A stretch of 64,000 bases of DNA from CAVQMC01 sp963713505 (GCA_963713505.1 CAVQMC010000028.1:62001-126000); one strand, 5' to 3'; counted from the stretch's first letter, positions 1 through 9,670 are shown. Translations and numbers: made by a program. The notes: generated from the letters alone by a model not told the origin.

Positions 1-1073
1 ACGGTACAAATGTTTTTTCTGTTATAGGAGGATATCAAATAAATGAAATTATCGGAATTGCCTTTGGTGCAAATTATATCTTAGCCAAAACAGATATCTC
101 AACCGATAGATGGAAAGTAGAAGAAATAAATGCGGCAAAAGGAGCAAGATGGCTTTTTGAAAATGGAGCTAAAATCATTACCACTTCTTTAAGTTTTAAT
201 AAATTTGATAATGCAAAATATTATACACCGGAGCAGATGAATGGTAAAACTGCATTAATAACTAAAACAGCAGATAGTTTGTTTAATAAAGGAGTTGTCT
301 TTTTTAGTTCAGCCGGGAATAATTATGAAGAAGCCTGGCATATTATTGAACCGCCCGGAGATGGATTTGATGTAATTGCAGTTGGTTCAATAGATAAAAA
401 TTTAAAACATTCATTTTTTAGTTCATGCGGACCGACAACAGACGGAAGAATTAAACCGGATATTGTTGCTCCGGGGGAAGGCGTTTGGGTTGCAAATTAT
501 TTACCTAAGTTAAAACCGAATTTTAGTTGGTCGCACGGAACTTCCTTAGCTGCACCGATTGCTGCCGGAATAGCAGCACTTGTTTTATCGGCGCATCCGG
601 ATCTTTCTCAAATACAGGTTAAAGAATCTATTATTAAAACTTCTTCTTTTGCTGATAATCCTGATAATCTTTATGGTTACGGAATCCCGGATGCTGAAAA
701 AGCCGTTACATATTACGGTCCTGCTTTTTCTAATATTCCGGAAGCAATTGATGAAGGTGAAAAAATTGAAATCAAAACATTTGTAATAAGCAGTTATGGT
801 TTAAGACTAAATGAAGTTTTTCTGCATATATTAACAAATAAAAATGATCGGGAAAAGAAATTTAAAATGAAATTAATTGATGAAGATTTATTTTCTGTTA
901 AATTAAAATTTGATATCAATAAGAATAATTTAAAGTTCTATTTTACTGCTAAAGATAAAAGAGAATATAAAACAAAATTTCCCTCCGGAATTGTAGGTGA
1001 TTATTTTACTGCAGAAAAGCAAATTAAGCAAATAAAAATAATTCCATCAAAAATGATGAAAGATAATTTTTAA
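1..1073 (+). CDS. Subtilisin-like (S8) serine protease, 5' end outside window
   Basis: The frame is open from the left edge (first whole codon at base 3), so the gene starts before the window and the ATG at 237 is internal. The first residues read GTNVFSVIGGY, matching the segment after the catalytic His of subtilases; the cut codon ends in AC, consistent with that His. Further on come the oxyanion Asn region (SSAGN) and the catalytic Ser block SHGTSLAAPIAAG near base 540. The catalytic Asp must lie upstream. About 110 residues follow the peptidase domain without a recognisable sorting domain. It is probably an exported or surface protease. The family call is firm; substrate and full length are not visible. 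Confidence 0.9.
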   Translation, partial: GTNVFSVIGGYQINEIIGIAFGANYILAKTDISTDRWKVEEINAAKGARWLFENGAKIITTSLSFNKFDNAKYYTPEQMNGKTALITKTADSLFNKGVVFFSSAGNNYEEAWHIIEPPGDGFDVIAVGSIDKNLKHSFFSSCGPTTDGRIKPDIVAPGEGVWVANYLPKLKPNFSWSHGTSLAAPIAAGIAALVLSAHPDLSQIQVKESIIKTSSFADNPDNLYGYGIPDAEKAVTYYGPAFSNIPEAIDEGEKIEIKTFVISSYGLRLNEVFLHILTNKNDREKKFKMKLIDEDLFSVKLKFDINKNNLKFYFTAKDKREYKTKFPSGIVGDYFTAEKQIKQIKIIPSKMMKDNF

Positions 1074-1166
1074 TTTGTAATTTTTAATTATTTAGAAACC
1101 CTTCTATTTAATTCATTTTGATATTTAGTTTTATAAATAATTTTAATAATCTAAGGAAAGTACAAA

Positions 1167-1748
1167 ATGGGAAAAAACAGGCTGGAAGCATTCAGTGATG
1201 GAGTTCTTGCAATAATTATAACTATTATGGTGTTGGAATTAAAAGTCCCTGAAGGTGCTAATTTAAATGCTTTGTATCCATTGCTGCCGATTTTTTTAAG
1301 CTACATTCTAAGTTTTATTTATTTAGGAATTTATTGGAATAATCATCATCATATGCTGCACACAGTTAAAAATGTAAGCGGCGGAATTTTATGGGCAAAT
1401 CTGCATTTATTATTCTGGCTTTCGCTTGTTCCTTTCGTTACGGGTTGGATGGGAGAAAATCATTTTGCTTCCGGCCCAACTTCTCTCTATGGAGCGGTTT
1501 TACTTATGGCCGCTTTAGCTTATTATATCCTTCAAAAAACAATAATAAAAAAGCAAGGTTCAAGTTCGTTACTTCAAACAGCGATAGGGAAAGATTTTAA
1601 AGGTAAAATTTCTCCTGTTTTATATGTTATTGCAATTATTTTTGCATTTTTGAATCAATGGGTTGCAGGCGGTTTATATGTTCTTGTTGCACTTATCTGG
1701 CTTATTCCCGATAAAAGAATAGAAAGAGTGATTTTCGAAAATAAATAA
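1167..1748 (+). CDS. TMEM175-family (DUF1211) membrane protein, putative potassium channel
   Basis: A 193-residue integral membrane protein with about six hydrophobic segments. The N-terminus carries the family signature R-x3-FSDGV (residues 5-13), which in TMEM175 proteins lies in the first helix of the pore. Bacterial members are single six-helix units that form tetrameric K+ conductive channels; that role here is by family. An AAGGAAAG sequence lies just upstream of the ATG. No partner gene is obvious: the previous gene is a protease and the next is a separate sigma-54 activator after a 361-bp gap. Confidence 0.85.
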   Translation: MGKNRLEAFSDGVLAIIITIMVLELKVPEGANLNALYPLLPIFLSYILSFIYLGIYWNNHHHMLHTVKNVSGGILWANLHLLFWLSLVPFVTGWMGENHFASGPTSLYGAVLLMAALAYYILQKTIIKKQGSSSLLQTAIGKDFKGKISPVLYVIAIIFAFLNQWVAGGLYVLVALIWLIPDKRIERVIFENK

Positions 1749-2109
1749 ACATATTTTTATTTTTATCAAATTTTTTAAGAAATTAAAATCTTTGGATATT
1801 CTTATGTCAATTAAATTTTTGATCATATAATATTAATAATATTTAGATCACAAACTGTTTAAAAGTGTTTATTTACAAAATTTAAAGTATTAAAAAACAT
1901 TATAATACAGCAGAATTCATTTATTTATGATATTGTAAATCATTCAAACCTATTTTTGCACCGAATTTATCAAGTGGCTTTTATTGTTAAATCTATTAAA
2001 TTTAAAAAGGAGATTAGATCAATATCATTTATCCATGAAATTTGACCTTATTAACTTTAACACAAAACTTACTTAAAACGAAAGTATCTTTCAGAATTTT
2101 TAATATTTT
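1749..2109. other. Intergenic region, no gene recognised
   Basis: A 361-bp AT-rich gap. An AAGGAG motif near 2010 is followed by a 13-codon open frame (ATG near 2035) that could be a leader peptide, but nothing supports its translation. No terminator or clear promoter is seen, and no ribosome binding site precedes the ATG at 2110. Confidence 0.5.
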
Positions 2110-4779
2110 ATGTTTAAGAAATTACTTCCATATATTCTGATCGTTTTAGGAACAACTCTACTGCTTCTTGTTCTGGAAAAACCTTTTAATAAACTAGACA
2201 ACAGCTTTAGCGATCTTCAATTTGAACTAAGAGGTCAAATTAAGATAGATACAAATATTATAACTTTATATATTGATAAAGATATAATGGATTCGCTGGG
2301 AAGAGTTCCTTTGAAATGGAATTATTACGCCAGAGCAATTGACGGCTTATCAAAATTTGGGGCAAAAGCAATTGGAATTGATAATGTATTTGATAAAAAT
2401 AGTCCCGACTATCCCACACAAGCTTCGTGGCTGGTAACAGCAATTAGAAATTCCGATCGAGTTTGTGTCGGCGGATTTTTTGATAAAATTCAAACAGCAA
2501 ATTTCAGCGATACTGCTCAAATTACTGAAGATGAGAAATTAGCATCAGAAGCAGGTGATAGTTCTAAAATACTTTCCGGAGATGAACTGGATGTTCCTTT
2601 TCCCTGGCTTCTTAAAAATGCCGCCGGTTTTGGTCATTTAAATTTTGAAGATAATTTAACAATTAGAAAGGTTCCGCTTGTTCTTACAAATGTAGATTCC
2701 AGTTATAGTTTTATGAAAAACGGTCAAATTATTCCGGCTTTAGCAGTTGAATTATTGAGAATTTATTTTCATCTGCCTCAAGATTCAATTATAATTAAAA
2801 AAAATGAATTGGATATAAGAAACGGGGATAAAACAATCAAAGTCCCTACTGAAAATTCTCAAATGCTCATAAATTATTGCGGTGGAATAAATAGTCTTAA
2901 TATGATTTCCATTACCGATTTTCTCCAGATGTTTCATGATTATCTTCATTCCAATAAACCGTTCCCGGAATTAAACCGATTTAAAGATAAAATTGTGCTT
3001 ATAGGTTTGCTCGGCCGCAGAGCAAACAGATTTGCTGCAACTCCTTATGATAATAAATTTCCTTCAATTGGTATTCAGGCTAATATTTTAGATACAATGC
3101 TCCGGCAGAGATTTTTATATAAAATTCCATTTTGGTTTAATGTTTTAATTGCAGTTTCAATCGGCTGTTTTATATTCTGGTTTATAACGAAAAGAAATTT
3201 TAGTCTTCAAAAATCGGCATTAATTTCCGCTGCCTTTATACTTTTATATTTATTGGCTACATATTTTCTATTTAAAGTTGATGTTATAATGTCGATTCAG
3301 CCGGCGATTATTGGAACTATGGTAATTCTAATTGCAGCTGTTTACGAATTTAATTTAATGGTAAGTGATTCTGAAAGAATTGAAAAAGAAAAGCACAGTG
3401 TTGAACAAATATTAAGCAGAAGTAAACAAAAAATATTAAGACTTGAAGAATCAATTAGTAAAATTCAAGATAGTTCCGTAAAAGTTGATTCCGAACAAGA
3501 ATTAAATGAATATCAAAACGAGCTTACAGATCTGTCTACTAGATTCGGTGACCTTTCTGAATACGATCAAAATAATCATACTGAAATAAGCAGTTTAGAC
3601 CAAAGAATAGTTTATAGTAAAAACAGCAAAATGAAAAAGGTAGCAGAGTTTGCTCAAAAGATTGCACCGACAAATGCAACTGTTTTAATTATAGGAGAAA
3701 GCGGAACAGGTAAAGAGTTATTTGCAAAAGCAATTCATGAACACAGCGAAAGAAAAGATAAAAAGTTTATAACGATAAATTGCGGAGCAATTCCTGATAA
3801 TTTATTAGAGAGTGAATTATTCGGTCATGAGGAAGGCGCATATACCGGCGCTCATAAACAGCACAAAGGTTATTTTGAAAACGCAGACAGCGGGACAATA
3901 TTTTTAGATGAAATTACTGAAACTAATGAATTGTTCCAGGTAAAATTATTAAGAGTTCTTCAATCCGGAGAATTTAATAGAGTAGGAGGAACTGCTACAA
4001 TAAAAGTTGATGTTCGGGTTATTGCAGCAACAAATAAAAATATAGAATTCTTAATAGAAAAGAAAAAATTTAGAGAAGATCTTTATTATAGATTAAATGT
4101 TATTAAAATATTAGTTCCGCCGTTAAGATCCAGAAAAAATGACATCCCTGTTTTAGCAAGACATTTTCTTGCTAAGGAAAATGCAAATGATATAAATATC
4201 TCTGAATCCGTTATGCAGGCATTTTTCTATTATGATTGGCCCGGTAATGTTAGACAGTTTGAAAATGTAATTAAAAGAGCTTCAATTCTTGCAAATATTA
4301 ATAGTAATAAGATGATTCAGCTTTCTCATTTGCCGCCTGAAATAATGTCAACATTAAAAAGCAAAATAGATTTGGAAGGTCAGGTAATTGAAAAATTAAG
4401 AGAAAAGGAATTTTCATATAATTCAATTTCAGAAACAGCAAAAGAAATGGGAGGATTGAATAGGGGAACAGTTTCGGAATATTTAAGAGGGATATTTTTT
4501 AGAGAATTTTGCGAAAATCAATTTGATATTAAAAAAACCGCACGTACAATTTCCGGAATTGATGACGAAGAAATAAATAAAAGGGTTCAATCAAAAATTG
4601 AAGAATATTTAAATAATCTTATTAAAAAGATTGATAAAACAGTGGAATTGGAGCAATTAAAAGAAAATTTGAAGAACAGCTTCAAAAAACTGCCCAATTC
4701 ATATTATTCCTATCTTGAAGAAATAATTGAACATTATTATAAAAATGATGTTGATTTACCGAATACAGTTGATAATTAA
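2110..4779 (+). CDS. CHASE2-domain sigma-54 interacting transcriptional activator
   Basis: An 889-residue membrane-bound regulator. An N-terminal helix is followed by an extracytoplasmic CHASE2 sensor (about 30-330), three hydrophobic segments (about 335-420), a charged coiled-coil linker (about 420-480) and an AAA+ sigma-54 activation domain. Walker A GESGTGKE is at 529-536, the sigma-54 loop reads GAYTGA at 576-581 (usual form GAFTGA), and Walker B GTIFLDEI follows. The C-terminus lacks a canonical Fis domain, but residues 770-830 contain two helix-turn-helix-like stretches (ETAKEMGGLNRGTVSEYL and KKTARTIS). The protein should open sigma-54 promoters in response to an external signal. A sigma-54-like site lies 220 bp downstream, before the next gene. 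The ATG has no visible ribosome binding site. Confidence 0.88.
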   Translation: MFKKLLPYILIVLGTTLLLLVLEKPFNKLDNSFSDLQFELRGQIKIDTNIITLYIDKDIMDSLGRVPLKWNYYARAIDGLSKFGAKAIGIDNVFDKNSPDYPTQASWLVTAIRNSDRVCVGGFFDKIQTANFSDTAQITEDEKLASEAGDSSKILSGDELDVPFPWLLKNAAGFGHLNFEDNLTIRKVPLVLTNVDSSYSFMKNGQIIPALAVELLRIYFHLPQDSIIIKKNELDIRNGDKTIKVPTENSQMLINYCGGINSLNMISITDFLQMFHDYLHSNKPFPELNRFKDKIVLIGLLGRRANRFAATPYDNKFPSIGIQANILDTMLRQRFLYKIPFWFNVLIAVSIGCFIFWFITKRNFSLQKSALISAAFILLYLLATYFLFKVDVIMSIQPAIIGTMVILIAAVYEFNLMVSDSERIEKEKHSVEQILSRSKQKILRLEESISKIQDSSVKVDSEQELNEYQNELTDLSTRFGDLSEYDQNNHTEISSLDQRIVYSKNSKMKKVAEFAQKIAPTNATVLIIGESGTGKELFAKAIHEHSERKDKKFITINCGAIPDNLLESELFGHEEGAYTGAHKQHKGYFENADSGTIFLDEITETNELFQVKLLRVLQSGEFNRVGGTATIKVDVRVIAATNKNIEFLIEKKKFREDLYYRLNVIKILVPPLRSRKNDIPVLARHFLAKENANDINISESVMQAFFYYDWPGNVRQFENVIKRASILANINSNKMIQLSHLPPEIMSTLKSKIDLEGQVIEKLREKEFSYNSISETAKEMGGLNRGTVSEYLRGIFFREFCENQFDIKKTARTISGIDDEEINKRVQSKIEEYLNNLIKKIDKTVELEQLKENLKNSFKKLPNSYYSYLEEIIEHYYKNDVDLPNTVDN

Positions 4780-4999
4780 AGTTATTAAATCTTCAAAATA
4801 ACATTTTTACAATCCCATTTAATTCTGAAAATCATTGAACATTCAAATCAATTTATCCAAATAAATTACCTTCCCAATAATGGTTTTAAAGCCGAATATT
4901 ATTAATCCGGCAGTTTAAACTTAAATTCCGGCACTTTTAAAATTAACTAAAATCTGTGAATACGAGCCATATTCTGAATATTTTAGCAAAATATGAAGT

Positions 5000-5014
5000 T
5001 GGAACGACTTTTGG
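5000..5014 (+). promoter_or_regulatory. Candidate sigma-54 (-24/-12) promoter
   Basis: TGGAACGACTTTTGG matches the consensus TGGCAC-N5-TTGC with correct spacing. Deviations are C to A at the fourth position and GC to GG at -12. It lies 50 bp before the start of the secreted protein gene and directly downstream of a sigma-54 activator gene, which makes the match more credible. The -12 deviation keeps confidence moderate. Confidence 0.45.
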
Positions 5015-5065
5015 ATATTTATCGGTGAAGGAAATGAAAATTGTGAATGATTTAAGGAGGTAACG

Positions 5066-5479
5066 ATGTTGTACAAAAAATTTGAAAAGATTTTAAGTCT
5101 AATTTTAGTAGTATTTATGATGACTGCAATTCAATCTTTTGCTCAGTCATCAAAAATGACAAAAAATAACAATCAATTTAAATTAACTGCTACAGAACAG
5201 AGTAATGTAGTTCAGTTAACTTGGAATAATAACAGTTCGCAAATGGTATCCTTTTACAATGTATACAGAGCACCCGTTGAGAAGACTAGCAGTACGATGA
5301 ATGTAGATCCAACCAAGTTAAATTTTACAAAAGTTGCTTCTACAAAAGATAAAAGATACGATGATCATCTTTCGAAGATGGATTCTGGGAGTGGGGAATA
5401 TTACTACTATATAGTTGGCGTGAATGGAAAAGGTGAAAAAATAGCTGTAAGTAATTATGTGAAGGTATCAACTAAATAG
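5066..5479 (+). CDS. Small secreted Fn3-like protein
   Basis: A 137-residue protein with a signal peptide (hydrophobic core 8-22, likely cleavage after SFAQ). The rest fits one fibronectin type III-like beta sandwich: VQLTWNNNS, then FYNVYRA, and a C-terminal EYYYYIVGVNGKG strand pair. A near-perfect Shine-Dalgarno (AAGGAGG, 5054-5060) sits five bases before the ATG and a strong terminator follows, suggesting high expression as a single-gene transcript. A sigma-54-like promoter is just upstream. It is too short for a T9SS sorting domain and none is seen. Function unknown; an extracellular or periplasmic binding role is inference. Confidence 0.75.
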   Translation: MLYKKFEKILSLILVVFMMTAIQSFAQSSKMTKNNNQFKLTATEQSNVVQLTWNNNSSQMVSFYNVYRAPVEKTSSTMNVDPTKLNFTKVASTKDKRYDDHLSKMDSGSGEYYYYIVGVNGKGEKIAVSNYVKVSTK

Positions 5480-5557
5480 TTATCATCAAAACGAAACATG
5501 TTGATAGGTCAAGAAAAGATGTGTAATTAACAATAGTAATCTTCTCTTCTCTCTCTC

Positions 5558-5590
5558 GGCCCACTAAATTTTAAGTGGGCCTATTTTTAT
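5558..5590 (+). terminator. Intrinsic terminator
   Basis: Eight-bp perfect stem GGCCCACT/AGTGGGCC with an AT loop, followed by a T-rich tail. It ends the transcript of the Fn3-like gene. Confidence 0.85.
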
Positions 5591-5655
5591 AAGACTTTGC
5601 GGGGCTAAAAAAATATTATTTTGAACGTATTAAATCGGCATTAAAAGGAGAAAAA

Positions 5656-6093
5656 ATGAATCGTTCAAGTGAAAGAAAAAAATCATTAGAATTAAATACA
5701 AAAATTTTAATTGCAGATAAGGAATTAATTACTGCATTAGATTTGAAGCAATTTCTCGAAAATGCCGGATATCACGTTCTTCCTATAGTAAATAAAAAAG
5801 AAAGATTAGTCAGTGTTGCATTAACTGAAAAACCTTCTTTAATTATAACGGATACTGATCTTGATGGTATTTCAAATGGCATATCAGCAATAAATGAAAT
5901 TAATAGAACTGTTACTATTCCTTATATTTATTTAACAGCCGGTTCAATGTTTAACCCTAAAATATTTACAAAAGTTTTGGGCTCTTTAGCAGTGCTGAAC
6001 AAGCCCATTGATTATAACAAGCTTCTACATCATATAAATAAAAAAATCAGTATTCCGTATTATAAACCGGATTATTTGAAATTAGCATTATAA
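5656..6093 (+). CDS. Single-domain response regulator receiver protein
   Basis: A 145-residue protein made of one REC domain. Conserved positions are present: acidic residue D21 in the ILIADKE strand, phospho-acceptor Asp66 in LIITDTD, switch Thr93 in YLTAG, and Lys115 in NKPID. No output domain follows, so it acts as a stand-alone relay (CheY/Spo0F-like) or phosphate sink. No kinase is adjacent; the orphan kinases at 32.4-35.5 and 37.1-39.3 kb are possible partners but nothing links them. AAGGAG precedes the ATG. Confidence 0.85.
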   Translation: MNRSSERKKSLELNTKILIADKELITALDLKQFLENAGYHVLPIVNKKERLVSVALTEKPSLIITDTDLDGISNGISAINEINRTVTIPYIYLTAGSMFNPKIFTKVLGSLAVLNKPIDYNKLLHHINKKISIPYYKPDYLKLAL

Positions 6094-6246
6094 AAATAAA
6101 TGATACGATGAATTTATTTAATAGATTTTGATGATAAAATGATAATAGATTAAGTTGAAAAATTAATAAATGTATAAGCGTAAATAAGAGAAGAGAAGAA
6201 TAATAATAGTAAATAAAATTATTCTGAATACAAAAAGAGGTTTAAC

Positions 6247-7062
6247 ATGAAGAATATAATTTATTCTCTCTGTTTATTTATGTTTTTAATTCTACTCTTA
6301 GTTGGAGGGTGTTCAAATGACAATTCTACACAACCGCAAACAGGGAATGGTTCCGGCCGAGGTACTTTAAAATTATATCTTGTTGATTCGGTAAATGGTA
6401 TGGATTCGGTAGTAATAGCGGTTTCGCGGGTAGAAGTTCACAAAGTCGGTTCTGATTCAACAAGCGGCTGGTTAACTTTAAATGATTCTTTAAGATATTT
6501 TAATTTGCTTGATTTGACAAATGGTGCAAAAGCAGTTCTTGGAAATTCTGAACTAGATGCTGGTGAATATACTCAAATTCGTTTAATACTAACGGATAGT
6601 TGCTATGTCGTCGATTCTAATGGAATTAAACATTATTTAACAGTTCCAAGCGGAACTCAAACCGGAATTAAGCTTATTCATAATTTTACCATAACCGAAG
6701 GCAACATATATGAATTGTATCTTGATTTTAATGTTAATAGGTCAATAATAATTACCGGCCATGGAAGTTATATGTTAAAGCCGACAATTAATGTAATTCC
6801 TTTGGTCATTTCTGGAAGTATTTCCGGTAAAGTACTTCCGCTGGATGCACAAGCATCAGTAAATGCAATTAGCGGATCGGATACAATTTCCACATTTACT
6901 TTAATTGACGGTACTTTCTTGTTTCCGGCAGTTCCCGAAGGAACATTTGACATATCAGTAATTCCTGGAAATATATTATACGCAGATACTACTATAACCG
7001 GAGTTGATGTAATCGCAAATCAGAATGTTGACCTTGGTACGATACAATTGCATAACCGTTAA
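6247..7062 (+). CDS. DUF4382-domain lipoprotein
   Basis: A 271-residue lipoprotein: hydrophobic leader with lipobox LLVGGC, then a low-complexity linker. Residues about 38-180 match the DUF4382 pattern (GTLKLYLVDS start, VSRVEVHK, LDAGEYTQIRL, MLKPTINV end). Residues about 190-270 resemble a carboxypeptidase-regulatory-like beta domain (SGSISGKVLP, FLFPAVPEGTFDISV). It is likely an envelope-anchored protein; the biochemical role of DUF4382 is not established. An AAAGAGG motif precedes the ATG. Confidence 0.8.
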   Translation: MKNIIYSLCLFMFLILLLVGGCSNDNSTQPQTGNGSGRGTLKLYLVDSVNGMDSVVIAVSRVEVHKVGSDSTSGWLTLNDSLRYFNLLDLTNGAKAVLGNSELDAGEYTQIRLILTDSCYVVDSNGIKHYLTVPSGTQTGIKLIHNFTITEGNIYELYLDFNVNRSIIITGHGSYMLKPTINVIPLVISGSISGKVLPLDAQASVNAISGSDTISTFTLIDGTFLFPAVPEGTFDISVIPGNILYADTTITGVDVIANQNVDLGTIQLHNR

Positions 7063-7111
7063 AGATTATATTGATTATTAAAAGTAATGTTGAATTAGCG
7101 GAGCGATTACG

Positions 7112-7864
7112 ATGTTAATGAAAAAATCAAAAATAATAATTGTTTTAATAATTCTGATTTTTATTTGTTTTTATAACTATTCATATTCACAAATAGTATT
7201 GCAGGCAGGCGGCGGTGTTGGACTCACAATTCCTGAAGGTGATTTTTCAGGAAACACCATGGACTTTTATTCCGGGAAAAATTTTGGGCTTGGTTCCGGT
7301 TTAGATATTCATGCCAAAGCAAAAGCAGGGATTTTAGGATTCCTGCTTTATGGTCAGATAAATTATTCATCTTTAAGCAATAATGGCTATGCTGTTCCGG
7401 GCGAAGGTAATGTAGATATTTCTCAAAAAGTTTTATCATTTAGGATCGGACCGGAATTCGATTTTGATATTCCTGCTTCTCCAATTACTCCTTATTTAGA
7501 TGGAAATGTTGGCATGAATATATTTAGCGGTAATGTTACTTTTCAAGGTGTTCCGGATGTTCCAAATGCAGATTATGTAATTGAATCCGCAAGCCGTTTT
7601 GGAATTGGACTTGGCGGAGGTGTTTTATTTAAACTAAATCCTTTAATGCATTTGGATATAGGACTTCATTATAATTTTATGAATTTCCTAGGAAAAAATT
7701 ATAAAGATGTAAATCCATTGATAAATCAAAGATTGGATTCATATCTTGCTTTAAATGATGATAAAGATCCTGCCTACAATTCCGAATCAAATGTTCATAT
7801 TATCGGTAATTCAAGATCTGTAAATACTCTTGAATTAACCGCCACATTATTATTTGGTATTTAA
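7112..7864 (+). CDS. Outer-membrane beta-barrel protein
   Basis: A 250-residue protein with a signal peptide (residues 1-27, cleavage after SYS) and alternating hydrophobic/polar strands rich in Gly and aromatic residues, ending in a strand with LELTATLLFG, typical of outer-membrane barrels. A close paralogue lies at 23253-24008; both share long blocks such as LDIGLHYNFMN/LDLGIHYNFMN, a KDVNPL segment, DSYLALNDDKDP and IIGNSRS. GGAG lies eight bases before the ATG. It begins a three-gene envelope cluster with the next two genes. The specific role (porin, adhesion or structural) is not visible. Confidence 0.75.
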   Translation: MLMKKSKIIIVLIILIFICFYNYSYSQIVLQAGGGVGLTIPEGDFSGNTMDFYSGKNFGLGSGLDIHAKAKAGILGFLLYGQINYSSLSNNGYAVPGEGNVDISQKVLSFRIGPEFDFDIPASPITPYLDGNVGMNIFSGNVTFQGVPDVPNADYVIESASRFGIGLGGGVLFKLNPLMHLDIGLHYNFMNFLGKNYKDVNPLINQRLDSYLALNDDKDPAYNSESNVHIIGNSRSVNTLELTATLLFGI

Positions 7865-7914
7865 ACTAAAAGTTCGAAAAAATAATTTCTAAATGTAATA
7901 TTTAGGGAGCAGCA

Positions 7915-8373
7915 ATGAAAATAAATAAATATATCCTTATATCGCTTTTGGCAGTCTTTTGTTCTTGTTCCTCTTTGCTTTTAGAACCTGCTGATTTTGC
8001 CTGGCCGGTTGAATCGGTAATTAAAGTAAATAACCAAGGCGATATAAATATTGACAGGTATTCAACAAAAGTAAACGTTAAAAATTTGTTTACGGCGGAA
8101 ACCGGGGATTCTACTGCATATCAAAATAAAGAATTAAGAGTAATACGGGATTCTCAAGGTTTATATTTTATGACTGCCGAAAATTTTAAGAACGTTTATG
8201 TTTTTAATGTAGATGACGGTGCGTTAAAACTGGCTAATAAAATAGAAATTACCGACTCTACCGGTTTAAGTAATCCGGCATTTAATCAAAGACCTCCTTT
8301 TGTTTCTCTAAGCTATGGTACAAAAAAAGTAAACCTTACTAAAGATGGAATTATTGAGGAGAATGGAAAATGA
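7915..8373 (+). CDS. Hypothetical lipoprotein
   Basis: A 152-residue protein with a short hydrophobic leader ending in a Cys-rich lipobox (AVFCSCSS), so probably a lipoprotein. The mature part is predicted beta-rich, with no domain I recognise. Its stop overlaps the next start in an ATGA arrangement, pointing to translational coupling with the coiled-coil membrane protein that follows. GGGAGCAGCA precedes its ATG. Confidence 0.65.
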   Translation: MKINKYILISLLAVFCSCSSLLLEPADFAWPVESVIKVNNQGDINIDRYSTKVNVKNLFTAETGDSTAYQNKELRVIRDSQGLYFMTAENFKNVYVFNVDDGALKLANKIEITDSTGLSNPAFNQRPPFVSLSYGTKKVNLTKDGIIEENGK

Positions 8374-9632
8374 AAAATTATAAGTTATTATTAATATGTT
8401 TAATCTTTCTTATGGCAGGCGGATATTTATCTGCGCAAAGTGATTATGAAATAGTTCATAATTTTAATGCAAACTATCAATTAATTCATCAAGAAATAAA
8501 AAGTGCCGACTCTTTAGCGCAGTTAAATCAAATTGCAGATTCAATACAAAATTTAAAAACTAGTTTTGTTGCAAACAAAGATCTTCTTGATAAAAGTTTA
8601 TATCCTAATGATTTTATGGGTTCAATTGCCTTGCTTCAAAATGCTCTTGAGTTACGAAAAAAAGATTTTTCTCAAATTGAAACTCTTCAAACTCAAGTAT
8701 CAGGTTTAAAAATCCAAATAGATACTTTAAATAGAAGGAATACTGAGTTACTAGGCACTGTTCAGAGTCTGCAAATTCAATCCAATAAAGATGCAAAAAC
8801 TATTGCAAGTCTAAAAAGAAATATTTCCTCGTTAATGGTTTCGATGAATAAAAGAGACAATTTGATTATGGCAATGCTGGATAGTTTAATGCCTCCGAAT
8901 GTAAGAGAAGAAACTGCACTTTCCAAAGGTGAAAAACAAAAAGTTTATTCGGAAGCGGAAAAACAAAATGTTATATCAAATATTAAAAAGGCCATCGATG
9001 ATAATATTAAGTTTCTGAATATTACTTCACTTTCCCCGGGCGATATAAATAATATTAAACAACAAGAAAGAACTTTTGAAAAACTGTGGACAAGTATGGG
9101 CTCTAAGTTTGCAGCAATTTATTCAAGCAAAGGAAAAGGAACCGCAGATATTAATGAAATAAATGTGAAGTTTGCTCAGTGGAAAGAAGCATTAAAACAA
9201 GAAGCATGGGATTCTATAAGAGACAACTTTGCCAATTATGATATAAACCTTCAAAGTTTTTCAAACGGAAATGAATTTGCAAAAGTAATTTCATCATATA
9301 TACAGGATGAAATAAGCAGTTCCAGTCTTAAAGGAGATGCCGCTGAAAAGGACTATACTTTATTTGCAGATAGTGCTTGGTATGGCGATATCAAACCAAA
9401 ATGGGTTCCATATTTATCTGATAATCATATGCTGAATGCTGCACAAAAAGATACAATTGAAGCAAACATTGAACAATGGCACGATGTAGTTTCACCTAAT
9501 CCTATAAAATGGTTTTTAATTGCAGCCGGAGCAATAGTTGTTTTATTTGCAATATTTCTGTTAATAAAATCCTCAAAAAGGAAAAAAGAAAATCCCAAAT
9601 TAAGTGAAAAAGAAGTTGGCAGTACAGCCTGA
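8370..9632 (+). CDS. Membrane-anchored periplasmic coiled-coil protein
   Basis: A 420-residue protein with an N-terminal signal sequence (cleavage near YLSAQ). It has a heptad-rich coiled coil around residues 95-150 (IETLQTQVSGLKIQIDTLNRR), a helical middle domain, and a single C-terminal transmembrane helix (about 378-400, IKWFLIAAGAIVVLF) followed by a basic, Lys-rich cytoplasmic tail. The start overlaps the preceding lipoprotein stop by four bases. The topology suggests an inner-membrane tether reaching into the periplasm toward the lipoprotein and barrel encoded upstream (inference). No named family recognised. Confidence 0.65.
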   Translation: MKNYKLLLICLIFLMAGGYLSAQSDYEIVHNFNANYQLIHQEIKSADSLAQLNQIADSIQNLKTSFVANKDLLDKSLYPNDFMGSIALLQNALELRKKDFSQIETLQTQVSGLKIQIDTLNRRNTELLGTVQSLQIQSNKDAKTIASLKRNISSLMVSMNKRDNLIMAMLDSLMPPNVREETALSKGEKQKVYSEAEKQNVISNIKKAIDDNIKFLNITSLSPGDINNIKQQERTFEKLWTSMGSKFAAIYSSKGKGTADINEINVKFAQWKEALKQEAWDSIRDNFANYDINLQSFSNGNEFAKVISSYIQDEISSSSLKGDAAEKDYTLFADSAWYGDIKPKWVPYLSDNHMLNAAQKDTIEANIEQWHDVVSPNPIKWFLIAAGAIVVLFAIFLLIKSSKRKKENPKLSEKEVGSTA

Positions 9633-9670
9633 TATTAAAAATTAATTAATATTTGATAGTCGTTAAACAT

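Noticed and set aside
2005..2076. Leader peptide before the CHASE2 regulator (AAGGAG then a 13-codon frame)
   Set aside because: Spacing from the AAGGAG is too long and no attenuator-like structure follows.
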